From Pseudomonas lini (lineage in GTDB: Bacteria; Pseudomonadota; Gammaproteobacteria; Pseudomonadales; Pseudomonadaceae), in contig NZ_OZ061318.1 of assembly GCF_964063345.1 (NCBI RefSeq), positions 3,162,001-3,226,000 of the forward strand: DNA of 64,000 nucleotides, given 5' to 3'. The position numbers and the translations under genes are program-made. The notes below the pieces were generated by a model. The model did not search any database. It saw only the letters and a list, made by a program, of their open reading frames with translations, and was not told the origin of the DNA. Of the stretch, positions 37,977 to 50,827 are shown piece after piece (the first letter of the stretch is position 1; each line of letters starts with the position of its first letter).

Positions 37977-38007
37977 AAAAAAACCGGCTGTTATAGCCGG
38001 TTTTTTT
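37977..38007. terminator. Bidirectional terminator between plsC and the histidine kinase
   Basis: AAAAAAACCGGCT-GTTAT-AGCCGGTTTTTTT: a 6-bp GC stem flanked by A7 on one side and T7 on the other, so it can end both convergent transcripts. Confidence 0.88.
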
Positions 38008-38029
38008 ATGCCCGTTGAAAACGTCTGGC

Positions 38030-40342
38030 TCACTCGCTCAATAGCGGTAACTGGACACTGAACGTTGTGCCTCGCCCCACCACGCTATGACAGGAAATCC
38101 TCCCGCCATGACGGTCTACCACGGCCTTGACCATGGACAAACCCAGCCCCAGGCCATCACTGCCGTGAGCCGAGGTAAAACGCCGATACTGAGTGAATAA
38201 CTCGGGAAGTTCATCGACAGTAATCCCTCGGCCCTGATCCGCGATCTCGCACAGCAACCAGCTCTCGGCACAACTCACCCGCACCGAGATCCGAGAACCC
38301 GCCGGACTGTACTTGATGGCGTTTTCCAGCAGGTTGAACAGTGCCCGTGTCAGCAGCGACTGATCGGCCAGTACCAGCGCTTCAGCGTCTTCGTCGAGGT
38401 CATGCAGCAATTGAATGTTCTTCAGATGAGCAATACTCGAAGCCTGGTCGAAGGTATCGAGTAACAACATCGCGAATATGCTCGGCTGAAACTGATAGGC
38501 CTCGGACTCGGCTTTTGCCAACTGCACAAAAGCCTCGGTCAGCTTCAGCGCCTTGCGCACTTGTAGTTCGATCTGGCTGAACACTTGTGTGTCGCCGGAC
38601 ACCTGATGACGCTGAACGTCGAGCAAGGCCAGAATCGCCGAGTGGGGCGCTCTGAGGTCATGCGACAAAAAGCGCAACAACACCGCTCGCTGCTCTTCGG
38701 CGTCCCGCTCGACGCTCAGGTCAGTGAGGCTCAATAGCCAGCCAATCACGGAGTCACCCTCGGCCGGAAACAGCGGTGCCAGGTCCAGGCGCAGGCTGCG
38801 TGCCTGGGTGTCACGAAACTCCAGCGGCTCCAGGGTCGACAACGCAGACGGCATTCCATTGGACGGCACCGGGTAACCCAGATCGCTCAGTTGCTCGAGC
38901 ATGTCCTCGCCCACCAGGCCACGACAAAACATTTCTCGAGCCTTGCGGTTGGCCAGCAGAATGCGCCCGTTCGGATCGCTAATCAGCGTCGCCACCGGCA
39001 GGTATTCAAGTCCATCAGCAATAAAACGCCGGGTGTCGCGGGTCCGGCTCATGGCCTGCTCCAGCGCGACGATTTGCCCTTGCAGCACATCACCGGCCGG
39101 CGCTTGGGTACGACGACGTTCGGGAAAGACTTTTGGCTCGCTGTCCAGACGCGCCAGCTCCCAGCCGAAATAGGCGAGTACCGCATTCAGCCTTCGCCAA
39201 TTCCAGATCAGGTAGCCCAGCAAAATACCCATCAGGCTCGCAGCCGGCGACCACCACCAACCTAAGCGCAACAGCACACCCGAAACCAGGAGAGCGACTG
39301 TCATTGCACCCAAGGTCAGCCATAAGGCGCGACGCGGACGCACCAACAGCAGGCCCAGCAATTCACCGACAATCACTATCGTCAGCAATGCCGCCAAGCG
39401 CTTATCGACAACCACAATATTGCGCTTTTGTAGCAGTCCGTTGAGGACATTCGCCTGTATCTCGATGCCCGGTGTGGTGCCGATGCTGGCCGATTGCGGT
39501 GTCACATAACGGTCGCCCAGGCCTGAAGCGGTTGAGCCTATCAGGATCAAGCGATCGCGCAGCAACTCGGGCGGGACTTCACCGCGTAATACGCTGACGT
39601 AGGGCACAGTAGGAAAGCCCGCGTCGGAGTGGATGAAAGGAATCCTTATTTCGTGGGCTCGCTGCCAGCCTTGCTCTGATGGCAGGGCCGGAACACCGGG
39701 CATTGGTGCATTTCCCTTATTGGCGAGGGTTTCGTCGTACAGCAGCCAGGCCAGTTGCGGGCGTGTTTTTTGCGCCGGTCCTTCGCTTAAGTACACGCTG
39801 CGCACGATCCCGTCGGCGTCCGCTTCGGCATTGATGTGCCCGACGCCTTTGGCACAATGGTTCAGCGGATCCGTCGGTTCAATTTCCCCCAGGGGCTGAC
39901 CGTAACGCGCTTCATCTTCACGCAGCAGCGGCACGAAAACATTCCCGGCCCGGCAGACCGCCTGGGCCAAAAGCTGATCATTCTCGGGTTGGCTATCAGG
40001 TTCACTGAATATTACGTCGAATAGAACGCCTTTAACGTTCGCGGCGCTGAGCCGATCCAGCAGTTGCGCGTGCGTGGCCCGCGACCACGGCCATTGGCCA
40101 AGCTGCTGCAAGCTGTAGTCGTCGATCGTTACGAGCAGTATTCGTGGGTCCACCGACAGCGGGCTTAGCCGGCGAAGATTGTCGTACAACAGCTTGCTGA
40201 AGATCAGGCCTTGGCTCATGGACAGCATCGCCGTCAGCGGCAACAGGATCAGACAGACCCACAGCCACTCTCGGACCATACGCCGAAACAACCGCTGAGC
40301 CTGGGTGGGTTCACGCTCGTCCTTCCTTGGTCGGCTCTTCAT
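38030..40342 (-). CDS. CHASE2-domain sensor histidine kinase
   Basis: A 770-residue membrane sensor kinase. One N-terminal membrane segment (about 26-48) precedes a periplasmic CHASE2 domain (about 60-310; FDVIFSEPDSQPENDQLLAQAV, ILIGSTASGLGDRYVTP), followed by three membrane segments (about 315-380). Then come a PAS-like domain (about 440-545), HisKA with FLSHDLRAPHSAI (phosphoacceptor His561) and HATPase_c with N-box LLENAIKYSP (671-680), DQGRGI and GLGLGLSMVKA (730-740). The signal is unknown. It is divergent from an OmpR-type regulator 532 bases away, its likely partner. It belongs to DNA absent from the PAO1 plsC-gyrB junction as I remember it. Confidence 0.93.
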   Translation of the reverse strand: MKSRPRKDEREPTQAQRLFRRMVREWLWVCLILLPLTAMLSMSQGLIFSKLLYDNLRRLSPLSVDPRILLVTIDDYSLQQLGQWPWSRATHAQLLDRLSAANVKGVLFDVIFSEPDSQPENDQLLAQAVCRAGNVFVPLLREDEARYGQPLGEIEPTDPLNHCAKGVGHINAEADADGIVRSVYLSEGPAQKTRPQLAWLLYDETLANKGNAPMPGVPALPSEQGWQRAHEIRIPFIHSDAGFPTVPYVSVLRGEVPPELLRDRLILIGSTASGLGDRYVTPQSASIGTTPGIEIQANVLNGLLQKRNIVVVDKRLAALLTIVIVGELLGLLLVRPRRALWLTLGAMTVALLVSGVLLRLGWWWSPAASLMGILLGYLIWNWRRLNAVLAYFGWELARLDSEPKVFPERRRTQAPAGDVLQGQIVALEQAMSRTRDTRRFIADGLEYLPVATLISDPNGRILLANRKAREMFCRGLVGEDMLEQLSDLGYPVPSNGMPSALSTLEPLEFRDTQARSLRLDLAPLFPAEGDSVIGWLLSLTDLSVERDAEEQRAVLLRFLSHDLRAPHSAILALLDVQRHQVSGDTQVFSQIELQVRKALKLTEAFVQLAKAESEAYQFQPSIFAMLLLDTFDQASSIAHLKNIQLLHDLDEDAEALVLADQSLLTRALFNLLENAIKYSPAGSRISVRVSCAESWLLCEIADQGRGITVDELPELFTQYRRFTSAHGSDGLGLGLSMVKAVVDRHGGRISCHSVVGRGTTFSVQLPLLSE

Positions 40343-40874
40343 CGGTCGTCGACCAGGATGCTATTGGACATGCGTTGTCTTGCCCTCTAACCCATCAAAG
40401 AGACAAACACCGCGTGGAAGCAATAAGGTCATGGGGTTCATGGATTGGCTTTTATGCTCTTATGAAAATCACGCCAGTAACGCGCACAAGTACTTAACGC
40501 ACGATACCCGACCGGCCGCTCTGGCAGATAGCCATCGGAGCAAAGAACATAAGAGATGACACATACTTGTGTTAGAACCGAGCAGGCACTCCGTGTATTT
40601 CCCCCTGAACTGCAAACCGTCGAAAACCGGCAATCGATGGTCCTGCCAGGTTGACGCTCCCTGCGTCGGGCACATCCCAATGCCCTTGTGCCGCTCAGCG
40701 ACGACGAATTTACCGGCATAAGTAACCTGCAAGCCGATTCACAATATTTGTTCAGAATTGGTCGAAGGCTAAAACATCATCAACGTCACCCCTGCTTGGG
40801 AACTTCGATTCAATCAATCGGCCTAAACTCCGCAATTTTCACTTTGCACTTACGAGATAAAGGAATCACTCGGC
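40343..40874. other. Long divergent intergenic region of the two-component pair
   Basis: The 532 bases between the divergent kinase and regulator genes hold no gene I can support. A 32-codon plus-strand frame starts at the ATG at 40555 (MTHTCVRTEQALRVF...) and open stretches continue beyond its stop in the same register, so a decayed small gene is possible. The stretch 40790-40870 is A/T-richer and should hold the regulator promoter. Confidence 0.4.
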
Positions 40875-41594
40875 ATGCGTGTCGCAATACTGGATGACGA
40901 ACCCGCCGAACTCCGCCGGGTGGAACAGACACTGCGACAGATTCCCGCAACGGGAGAGCAGACGTGGACGTTGCACAGTTTCGAGCGGGGAGAGGACTTG
41001 CTGCGGCAACTCCGGCGGGAGACCTTCGACCTGCTGATCCTCGATTGGCAACTGCCCGATATCAGTGGCTTGGCGTTGTTACGCTGGACCCGTGAACATA
41101 TGGACGCTCCACCGGCCGCGATCATGCTCACTAGTCGCGATACTGAAAGCGATATCGTCCAGGCGTTGAACGCCGGGGCCGACGATTATGTGAGCAAACC
41201 ATTTCGTCCAAACGAGCTGATGGCCCGAGTGAGCGCCGTACTTCGTCGGCATGGACTGCAACGCGCGGCAGCCCCCGAAATACTGACTTTCAATGACCTT
41301 GAGTTCGACGACGCCGAACTCACCGTCACCCGCGCGTCCACCCCCATCAGCCTGACCGAACGGGAATACCGTCTCGCCCGTTGCCTGTTCGCTAATCTGG
41401 GCCGACCTTTATCCCGTGAATATTTGTATGAGCGCTTTTGGACCCATGAAGAAATAGTCTCCTCCCGCCCGCTGGACACTCATATTTATCGCCTGCGCAA
41501 CAAGTTGGGCCTGACGGCCGATCGCGGTTGGCAACTGCTGACGATTTACGGGTATGGGTATCGGCTCGAGAGCGTGGCCACCGCTAGCGCATGA
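40875..41594 (+). CDS. OmpR-family response regulator
   Basis: A 239-residue transcription factor: receiver domain (about 1-122) with acidic pocket DDE (7-9), phosphoacceptor Asp57, Thr86 and Lys108, followed by a winged-helix DNA-binding domain (about 140-232; SLTEREYRLARCLFANLGRPLSREYLYERFW, RPLDTHIYRLRNKLGL, YGYGYRLE). The receiver-to-DNA-domain layout is complete. ATG at 40875 after AAGGAAT. It is probably phosphorylated by the divergent CHASE2 kinase. Target genes unknown. A strong terminator follows. Confidence 0.93.
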   Translation: MRVAILDDEPAELRRVEQTLRQIPATGEQTWTLHSFERGEDLLRQLRRETFDLLILDWQLPDISGLALLRWTREHMDAPPAAIMLTSRDTESDIVQALNAGADDYVSKPFRPNELMARVSAVLRRHGLQRAAAPEILTFNDLEFDDAELTVTRASTPISLTEREYRLARCLFANLGRPLSREYLYERFWTHEEIVSSRPLDTHIYRLRNKLGLTADRGWQLLTIYGYGYRLESVATASA

Positions 41595-41609
41595 CGACGT
41601 TTCGACGAT

Positions 41610-41667
41610 CAATAAAAAAGGCCAACGCTAAGCGTTGGCCTTTTTCGTTCTAGCGGTTTTGCCGGAT
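41610..41667. repeat. 58-bp direct repeat, copy 1 (terminator duplication)
   Basis: This segment, CAATAAAAAAGGCCAACGCT... to ...GCCGGAT, recurs at 43842-43899 in the same orientation with only two differences (TT at 41658-41659 versus CC). The two copies bracket the DMT/AraC gene pair. The second copy ends on the gyrB stop codon. Confidence 0.95.
41614..41645. terminator. Terminator after the response regulator
   Basis: AAAAAGGCCAACGCT-A-AGCGTTGGCCTTTTT, a near-perfect 15-bp stem with A and T tracts on either side, so it works in both directions. Here it separates the response regulator from the convergent DMT gene. Confidence 0.92.
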
Positions 41668-41722
41668 GATTCGGCAGCCCTGGCAAATGCTGGCAAAGAT
41701 GAATAGTTCTGGCACGACCGGT

Positions 41723-42622
41723 TCACTCAGGGCGGAACGCGGCTTTGGGGGCTGCATTGATTGTGCCGGGGGACTTACGATAGAGGCCGACTGCCAATCC
41801 CATAATGATGATCGCAATTGAAATCAAGTTCGGTATCGAGATGTGTTCGCCGATAATCAGCATCGAACTGCCGATGCCGAATACCGGAATCAACAACGAC
41901 AGCGGTGCCACTGTGGATACGGGATAAAGCTTCAACAGCGAATTCCATCCCCAATAGGCAAAGTGGGTGGCCAGGTAAACCTGGAAAACGATCGATAGCA
42001 CAGCCGTGAAGTCGAGACTACTTTGCAGGTTCACAAAGGGCGCGGCGCCCTGCATGAGCCAAGCGATGAAGAAGAGTGGGATGGGTGGAAACAGACTGGC
42101 CCAGACCATGAATGAAAAGATCTCTTTGACACCGGATTTCTTGATAATCACGTTGCCGACGCTCCAAGCGACCGCACTCAGCACAATCAGCAGTACTCCA
42201 AGTATTGCGTGCTCCCCTTGTTGGGTGGACATGATGCCACCTAGCCCGACCAATGCCAGCAGTGCCCCGATAAGCTGAGCACCGCGTAACTTTTCTTTAA
42301 ACAATAACGCTCCCCAACCCATGGTGAAGAACACGCTGAGTTGAATGATCAGCGAAGCAATACCAGGGCTGACACCGACCTGAATGCCATAGTTGATCAC
42401 CCCCCACATACCCAACCCGAAAATGAAGCCGTAAGCGGCAACATAGCTGAACTTGATGGCGGGGCGCTTGATGAAGAACACCAACGGTATGGCGGCGAGT
42501 GCAAAGCGTATTCCGGTTAACACAAAGGGATCGATCGAGCGTAAACCCAGTTTGGTGATTGGAAAGTTCACTCCCCATACTAAGGTGACGAGTATCGCCA
42601 GAACCAAATGTTTTTTCTGCAT
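41723..42622 (-). CDS. EamA/DMT-family transporter
   Basis: A 299-residue drug/metabolite transporter with about ten hydrophobic segments arranged as two EamA repeats (about 5-135 and 145-285). Typical segments are VWGVNFPITKLGL near the start and WGWNSLLKLYPVSTVAPLSLLIPVFG near 230-255. Such proteins export amino acids or metabolites; substrate unknown. GC looks lower than in its neighbours by eye. It is divergent from an AraC regulator and both lie inside the 58-bp direct repeats, so they travel as a cassette. Confidence 0.92.
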   Translation of the reverse strand: MQKKHLVLAILVTLVWGVNFPITKLGLRSIDPFVLTGIRFALAAIPLVFFIKRPAIKFSYVAAYGFIFGLGMWGVINYGIQVGVSPGIASLIIQLSVFFTMGWGALLFKEKLRGAQLIGALLALVGLGGIMSTQQGEHAILGVLLIVLSAVAWSVGNVIIKKSGVKEIFSFMVWASLFPPIPLFFIAWLMQGAAPFVNLQSSLDFTAVLSIVFQVYLATHFAYWGWNSLLKLYPVSTVAPLSLLIPVFGIGSSMLIIGEHISIPNLISIAIIIMGLAVGLYRKSPGTINAAPKAAFRPE

Positions 42623-42745
42623 GTCCCTAGCCTCACATTAAGCGGCACACCGCGTAGGCGGTGTGTCGCATTCCAATCAGTTCAATGCGAACCGTTTTTG
42701 CATCAGGTAGTTTTGGAGATGCGATTCTAGGGTCCAAAAATTTGG

Positions 42746-42763
42746 CCTGCTTGCTGTAGCAGG
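42746..42763. promoter_or_regulatory. Inverted repeat in the DMT/AraC divergent promoter region
   Basis: CCTGCT-TGCTGT-AGCAGG is a perfect 6-bp inverted repeat about 25 bases before the AraC start, in the only shared control region. It may be an operator; AraC proteins more often use direct repeats, so the assignment is weak. Confidence 0.3.
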
Positions 42764-42786
42764 TCTATTTTTGTCAAAATCGGGCC

Positions 42787-43584
42787 ATGTCGATCAATCA
42801 AACACTGGATCCCTACCAGCATGGAAGCCCCGATGCGGTGGTGAGTCTGCGCAAGTATTCTTCGGGTACTGTTTTTGCGCGGCACACGCACAATCGTGGT
42901 CAGTTTGCGTACGCCTCAACGGGCGCGTTGAAGATGTTCACCGATCAGGGGAATTGGGTTGTCCCGCCTCAAAGAGCGCTTTGGGTGCCCGCGCGCGTGT
43001 CGCATGAAATGCATATGCGCGGCGACGTGACCATGATCAATACTTACCTCAATGAGGCTGCCTCCATCCGCGCCGGTTTGCCGGAGCATTGCCAGGTCTA
43101 CAATGTTTCGCCGCTACTCAGGCACTTGTTGGAAGCGGCGTTGACTATTGATCCGGAGCAACCGCCCAACATTCGAAGCCAATCCGTGCAGACGCTACTG
43201 GTGGATGAAATCGGCGCCATGTCGGAGCTTCCACTGAGCGCACCTTTGCCTTCAGAGCCTCGACTGGCCCATTCGTGCCATCGATTCCTTGATGCACCCA
43301 CGCAGAATATTTCCATCAGTGAAATGGCCAGTTGGTCGAGCATGAGCCGGCGAACGTTCACGCGAAGTTTTCGGGAAGCGACTGGCATGAGTTTTGTGTT
43401 CTGGCGGCAACAAGTCTGTTTGCTGGAAGCAACATCCAGATTGAGCAATGGTTCATCTATCACCGAAGTGGCGATTGATCTGGGTTACAGCAGCCCAAGC
43501 GCATTTACCTCGGTATTTCGGCGTAATCTGGGGGATTCACCGGGGCGTTATCTGGCTAAGTCCAAAGGCGCATCGATGTTCTGA
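42787..43584 (+). CDS. AraC-family transcriptional regulator
   Basis: A 265-residue regulator with an N-terminal cupin-like ligand domain (about 20-100; FARHTHNRGQFAYASTG) and a C-terminal double helix-turn-helix (about 160-262; ISEMASWSSMSRRTFTRSFREATGMSFVFWRQQ and SITEVAIDLGYSSPSAFTSVFRRNLGDSPGRY). Divergent by 164 bases from the DMT exporter, which it probably controls in response to the exported compound. Start at 42787 is the first in-frame ATG near a plausible position. Effector unknown. Confidence 0.92.
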   Translation: MSINQTLDPYQHGSPDAVVSLRKYSSGTVFARHTHNRGQFAYASTGALKMFTDQGNWVVPPQRALWVPARVSHEMHMRGDVTMINTYLNEAASIRAGLPEHCQVYNVSPLLRHLLEAALTIDPEQPPNIRSQSVQTLLVDEIGAMSELPLSAPLPSEPRLAHSCHRFLDAPTQNISISEMASWSSMSRRTFTRSFREATGMSFVFWRQQVCLLEATSRLSNGSSITEVAIDLGYSSPSAFTSVFRRNLGDSPGRYLAKSKGASMF

Positions 43585-43841
43585 GCGATTGGTCGAGAAG
43601 GGAAATAATCGACGTCTTAATAAATTGATATGCCGTCTCAATGGAGTGTTATGCGAGGCGTATCCGGACCGAGCCACCCCTTGGTTGACCTAAGGGACGT
43701 TCATTTCGTGGTGGAAACACAGATCCTTGAAGACCCGGAACTCCAGCCTGCGGTCCGCGAAAATTCCCGTCCACTCTGGATCTGCTTGAGCGCGCAGGGT
43801 TCATCTTCATTACAGGGCACTGTCGCGACGTCCATAACACG
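43585..43841. other. Intergenic stretch between AraC gene and gyrB terminator, possible relic
   Basis: Together with the terminator this leaves 314 bases without a gene. Short frames are open on both strands (plus 43630-43863; minus about 43649-43820) but neither has a convincing start or any similarity I recognise. It may be the scar of the event that brought in the DMT/AraC cassette. Confidence 0.4.
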
Positions 43842-43898
43842 CAATAAAAAAGGCCAACGCTAAGCGTTGGCCTTTTTCGTTCTAGCGGTCCTGCCGGA

Positions 43899-43899
<1 letters not shown>
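43842..43899. repeat. 58-bp direct repeat, copy 2 (gyrB terminator)
   Basis: Same sequence as 41610-41667 apart from two bases. This copy abuts the gyrB coding end (its last base is the first base of the gyrB stop on the plus-strand reading), which suggests it is the original and that copy 1 is the duplicate. Confidence 0.95.
43846..43877 (-). terminator. gyrB terminator
   Basis: AAAAAGGCCAACGCT-A-AGCGTTGGCCTTTTT hairpin with T tract on the minus strand, about 22 bases after the gyrB stop. It ends the dnaA-dnaN-recF-gyrB run. Confidence 0.92.
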
Positions 43900-47425
<3,526 letters not shown>

Positions 47426-47445
47426 CTAGGTTCTGCTGAACATGA

Positions 47446-48549
47446 TTACAGACGCATCGGCATGACAACGTAGGCCGAGTCGTCGTTGTCGGACTCTTGC
47501 ACCAGCGCACTGCTGTTGGAGTCGGACAGGATCAAGCGAACCTGCTCGGTGGTCATCACGCCCAGTACGTCGAGCAGATAGCTCACGTTGAAGCCGATTT
47601 CCAGAGGGCCGCCGTTGTACTCAACGCCCACTTCTTCTTCCGCTTCTTCCTGCTCCGGGTTGTTCGCCTGAATCTTCAACTGACCATTGGCCAGTTGCAG
47701 ACGGATGCCACGGTACTTCTCGTTGGACAGAATCGCAGTACGGCTGAACGCTTCACGCAATGCCTGGCGATCGCCGAGTACCAGCTTGTCGCCGCCTTTA
47801 GGCAGAACACGCTCGTAGTCAGGGAATTTACCGTCGACCAGTTTCGAGGTGAAAGTGAACTCGCCAGTGGTGGCGCGAATGTGGTGCTGGCCCAGCACGA
47901 TGCTGACGTTGCCGTCCGGTTCGGTCAGCAGACGCGCCAGTTCCAGAATACCTTTGCGCGGTACGATCACCTGATGACGATCCGGCTGACCGATATCGGC
48001 CTGCATCGAACACATGGCCAGACGGTGACCGTCAGTCGCCACGGCGCGGATGATCCCGGCCGAGACTTCCAGCAGCATGCCATTGAGGTAGTAGCGTACG
48101 TCCTGCTGCGCCATCGCGAAGCTGGTGCGTTCGATCAAACGGCGCAGTTTGCTTTGCTCAAGGCTGCAGGTCAGCGAGCCTGGGCCTTCTTCCACCGTCG
48201 GGAAGTCATTGGCCGGCAGGGTCGACAGGGTGAAGCGGCTACGGCCGGCCTTCACCACGAGCTTCTGCTCATCGACCTTGATGTCGATCAGCGCATCGTT
48301 CGGCAAGCTCTTGCAGATGTCCATCAGCTTGCGCGCAGGCACAGTGATGGAACCCGGGTCCGCAGGCTCTTCGAGTTGCACACGACCGACCAGCTCGACT
48401 TCCAGGTCGGTACCGGTCAGCGACAATTGCTGGCCTTCGACAACCAGCAGCACGTTGGAGAGCACCGGCAAGGTCTGTCGGCGCTCGACGACGCCTGCGA
48501 CCAGTTGCAGGGGTTTCAACAGGGCTTCGCGTTGAATGGTGAAATGCAT
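47446..48549 (-). CDS. dnaN: DNA polymerase III beta sliding clamp
   Basis: Ring-shaped dimeric clamp that tethers Pol III to DNA and, with Hda, resets DnaA. The 367-residue protein has the three-domain beta-clamp pattern, with MHFTIQREALLKPLQLVAGVVERRQTLPVLSNVLL at the N-terminus and the C-terminal YVVMPMRL that forms the protein-binding cleft. ATG at 48549. It follows dnaA by 39 bases and precedes recF by 20, so the genes are co-transcribed. Confidence 0.98.
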   Translation of the reverse strand: MHFTIQREALLKPLQLVAGVVERRQTLPVLSNVLLVVEGQQLSLTGTDLEVELVGRVQLEEPADPGSITVPARKLMDICKSLPNDALIDIKVDEQKLVVKAGRSRFTLSTLPANDFPTVEEGPGSLTCSLEQSKLRRLIERTSFAMAQQDVRYYLNGMLLEVSAGIIRAVATDGHRLAMCSMQADIGQPDRHQVIVPRKGILELARLLTEPDGNVSIVLGQHHIRATTGEFTFTSKLVDGKFPDYERVLPKGGDKLVLGDRQALREAFSRTAILSNEKYRGIRLQLANGQLKIQANNPEQEEAEEEVGVEYNGGPLEIGFNVSYLLDVLGVMTTEQVRLILSDSNSSALVQESDNDDSAYVVMPMRL

Positions 48550-48588
48550 GGTCTAGTCCCTTGCCTTAATAAGCTGCGCTGGTGTTCA

Positions 48589-50109
48589 TCAAGTAGTCAG
48601 TGTACGCAGCAGGTTCTTATAGTCCTCGCGGATGTCCGCGTCGGATTCCTTAAGCTCGTTGATCTTGCGGCAGGCGTGCAAAACAGTCGTGTGGTCGCGG
48701 CCGCCAAACACATCGCCGATTTCCGGCAGGCTGTGGTTGGTCAGTTCCTTGGACAACGCCATGGCGACCTGACGCGGACGTGCTACCGAGCGTGAACGAC
48801 GCTTGGACAGCAAGTCGGAGATCTTGATCTTGTAATACTCGGCGACGGTGCGCTGAATGTTATCCACAGACACCAGTTTGTCTTGCAGCGCCAACAAGTC
48901 TTTCAGGGATTCGCGAATCAGCTCGATGGTGATATCGCGACCCATGAAGTGCGAGTGGGCGATCACGCGTTTGAGCGCGCCTTCCAGCTCACGGACGTTG
49001 GAGCGAATGCGCTGGGCAATGAAGAACGCTGCGTCGTGTGGCAGATCGACTTTGGCCTGGTCGGCCTTTTTCATCAGGATCGCCACGCGGGTTTCCAGCT
49101 CCGGCGGCTCGACGGCAACCGTCAGGCCCCAGCCGAAACGTGACTTCAGGCGTTCTTCAAGGCCTTCGATTTCTTTCGGATAGCGGTCACTGGTAAGAAT
49201 GACCTGCTGGCCACCTTCAAGCAGGGCGTTGAAGGTGTGAAAAAACTCTTCCTGAGAGCGTTCCTTGCGGGCAAAGAACTGAATGTCATCGATCAGCAAC
49301 GCATCCACCGAGCGGTAGAAACGCTTGAACTCGTTGATCGCATTCAGCTGCAAGGCCTTGACCATGTCCGCAACGAAACGCTCCGAATGCAGGTACACAA
49401 CCTTGGCATTCGGATTCTTCTTTAATAGGTGGTTACCCACAGCGTGCATCAAGTGGGTTTTACCCAAGCCGACACCGCCATAAAGGAAGAGCGGGTTGTA
49501 GCCGTGCTTGGGGTTGTCCGCCACCTGCCAGGCCGCAGCCCGGGCCAGTTGGTTGGACTTGCCTTCGACGAAGTTCTCGAAGGTAAAGGTGCGGTTCAGG
49601 TAGCTGGTGTGCTTGAGCGCGCCTTCGACTTGCACCGTGCGCTGTTCGGCGCGAACCGGAGCCTGTTGCGAACTGGCGCCGGCCATTGGATCGAAGCTGT
49701 CGCGGGACGGCTCTTCACTGAGCTCAGCTACTTTTTGGGTCGCACGCTTGGTCGAGGCAACTACCGGGGCTGGCGCCGGAGCGCTGACAGGCGCTTGAGC
49801 GGCCTGAGCCTGGGACGCCGCAGCGGCCAACGGGGCATTGGGTGCCGCGCGCGGTGCCGAACTGCGTTTGCTGCCTATTAATAAGGAAAGCGCCGGCGCC
49901 AGGCCATTGCCATGCTCATCCAGCAGTTCAAGGACGCGGCCCAGGTATTTTTCATTGACCCAGTCGAGAACAAAACGATTCGGCGCGTAGACACGCAGCT
50001 CGTCGCCTTCGGCTTCGACCTGTAGTGGACGGATCCAAGTGTTGAATTGTTGGGCAGGCAGCTCATCGCGCAAAAGCTCTACGCACTGCTGCCAAAGTTC
50101 CACTGACAC
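48589..50109 (-). CDS. dnaA: Chromosomal replication initiator DnaA
   Basis: Binds DnaA boxes at oriC and melts the origin. The 506-residue protein has domain I (1-80), a long Ala/Pro/Gln-rich linker domain II (about 83-160), the AAA+ domain with Walker A GGVGLGKT (211-218) and Walker B LLIDDIQF (271-278), and the DNA-binding domain IV ending with [15 protein letters not shown] near 467-481. ATG at 50109, oriC directly upstream. One perfect DnaA box (48860-48868) is inside the gene. First of dnaA-dnaN-recF-gyrB. Confidence 0.99.
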   Translation of the reverse strand: MSVELWQQCVELLRDELPAQQFNTWIRPLQVEAEGDELRVYAPNRFVLDWVNEKYLGRVLELLDEHGNGLAPALSLLIGSKRSSAPRAAPNAPLAAAASQAQAAQAPVSAPAPAPVVASTKRATQKVAELSEEPSRDSFDPMAGASSQQAPVRAEQRTVQVEGALKHTSYLNRTFTFENFVEGKSNQLARAAAWQVADNPKHGYNPLFLYGGVGLGKTHLMHAVGNHLLKKNPNAKVVYLHSERFVADMVKALQLNAINEFKRFYRSVDALLIDDIQFFARKERSQEEFFHTFNALLEGGQQVILTSDRYPKEIEGLEERLKSRFGWGLTVAVEPPELETRVAILMKKADQAKVDLPHDAAFFIAQRIRSNVRELEGALKRVIAHSHFMGRDITIELIRESLKDLLALQDKLVSVDNIQRTVAEYYKIKISDLLSKRRSRSVARPRQVAMALSKELTNHSLPEIGDVFGGRDHTTVLHACRKINELKESDADIREDYKNLLRTLTT

Positions 50110-50580
50110 GGATATCCCCTAAGTTGAAAGCCGGTGAGGCAAAAACAAGCGGTCATTGTAGCGACCGGACGTCCACTTATCCACATGCAGGTTGCGCACA
50201 GGGCATGATTTATCAATGCGTTAACCCTTGAAAAGAAGACCAACGGTATGTGCATAAGCTCTGTGGATAACCGCCCATGAGGGCACTGGACAAGTGGGGG
50301 CGAAACTCGGTGGATAACCTGCCTGTGGATAACTAGCCTTTCCACACACAGCTTATCCGACAGCGCAGCACAGGCTGACCACCGTTTTCCACTGTAGTTG
50401 TCATTCTCTGTACATCACGGTTTAGAAGGGCTAAAGGCAGTTATCCACAGATGAACGTGGCCCTAGCTTTTATAAGCTTTACAGAAAAGCTTTAAATAAT
50501 TCCCTTCTTTATTTCTATATCTAGAGAACGACCTTCGGCGAGCAAATCGTCTGGAGATCTATTTATAAGGAAACGCTGGT
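50110..50580. other. oriC: Chromosomal replication origin oriC
   Basis: The region between dnaA and rpmH, the established Pseudomonas origin. It holds four perfect DnaA boxes (TTATCCACA at 50177 and 50441; TGTGGATAA at 50262 and 50324), near-matches at 50309 (GGTGGATAA) and 50353 (TTATCCGAC), and an AT-rich unwinding element at about 50465-50525. The boxes point in both directions around the AT-rich segment. The dnaA promoter must also lie here. Confidence 0.95.
50465..50525. other. AT-rich DNA unwinding element of oriC
   Basis: A run of A/T-rich sequence (including TTTATAAGCTTTACAG, AAGCTTTAAATAATTCCC and TTTATTTCTATAT) immediately next to the rightmost DnaA box at 50441, the expected place of duplex opening. 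Confidence 0.8.
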
Positions 50581-50586
50581 TGGAAA

Positions 50587-50615
50587 TTGACCTAGAGGCT
50601 TGCTTTCTCTAGAAT
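50587..50615 (+). promoter_or_regulatory. Promoter of rpmH-rnpA-yidD-yidC
   Basis: TTGACC (50587-50592), a 17-base spacer, then TAGAAT (50610-50615): a near-consensus sigma-70 promoter about 60 bases before rpmH. Confidence 0.75.
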
Positions 50616-50676
50616 CCCCGGTCTCTTAAAACGGGGGCCATTCCGGCCCGTTGTGGACGAACCAGGTAACACGACA

Positions 50677-50811
50677 ATGAAACGTACTTTCCAACCAAGC
50701 ACTATCAAACGCGCTCGTACCCACGGTTTCCGTGCTCGCATGGCTACCAAGAACGGTCGTGCCGTCCTGTCGCGTCGTCGCGCCAAAGGTCGTGCGCGTC
50801 TGGCAGTTTGA
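50677..50811 (+). CDS. rpmH: Ribosomal protein L34
   Basis: A 44-residue, very basic protein of the large ribosomal subunit. The sequence begins [20 protein letters not shown] and ends with [12 protein letters not shown], matching L34 throughout. Its ATG at 50677 follows AGGT; rnpA starts 16 bases after its stop. Its location next to oriC is universal in this group. Confidence 0.99.
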   Translation: MKRTFQPSTIKRARTHGFRARMATKNGRAVLSRRRAKGRARLAV

Positions 50812-50827
50812 TAATCCGGCACTGGAG

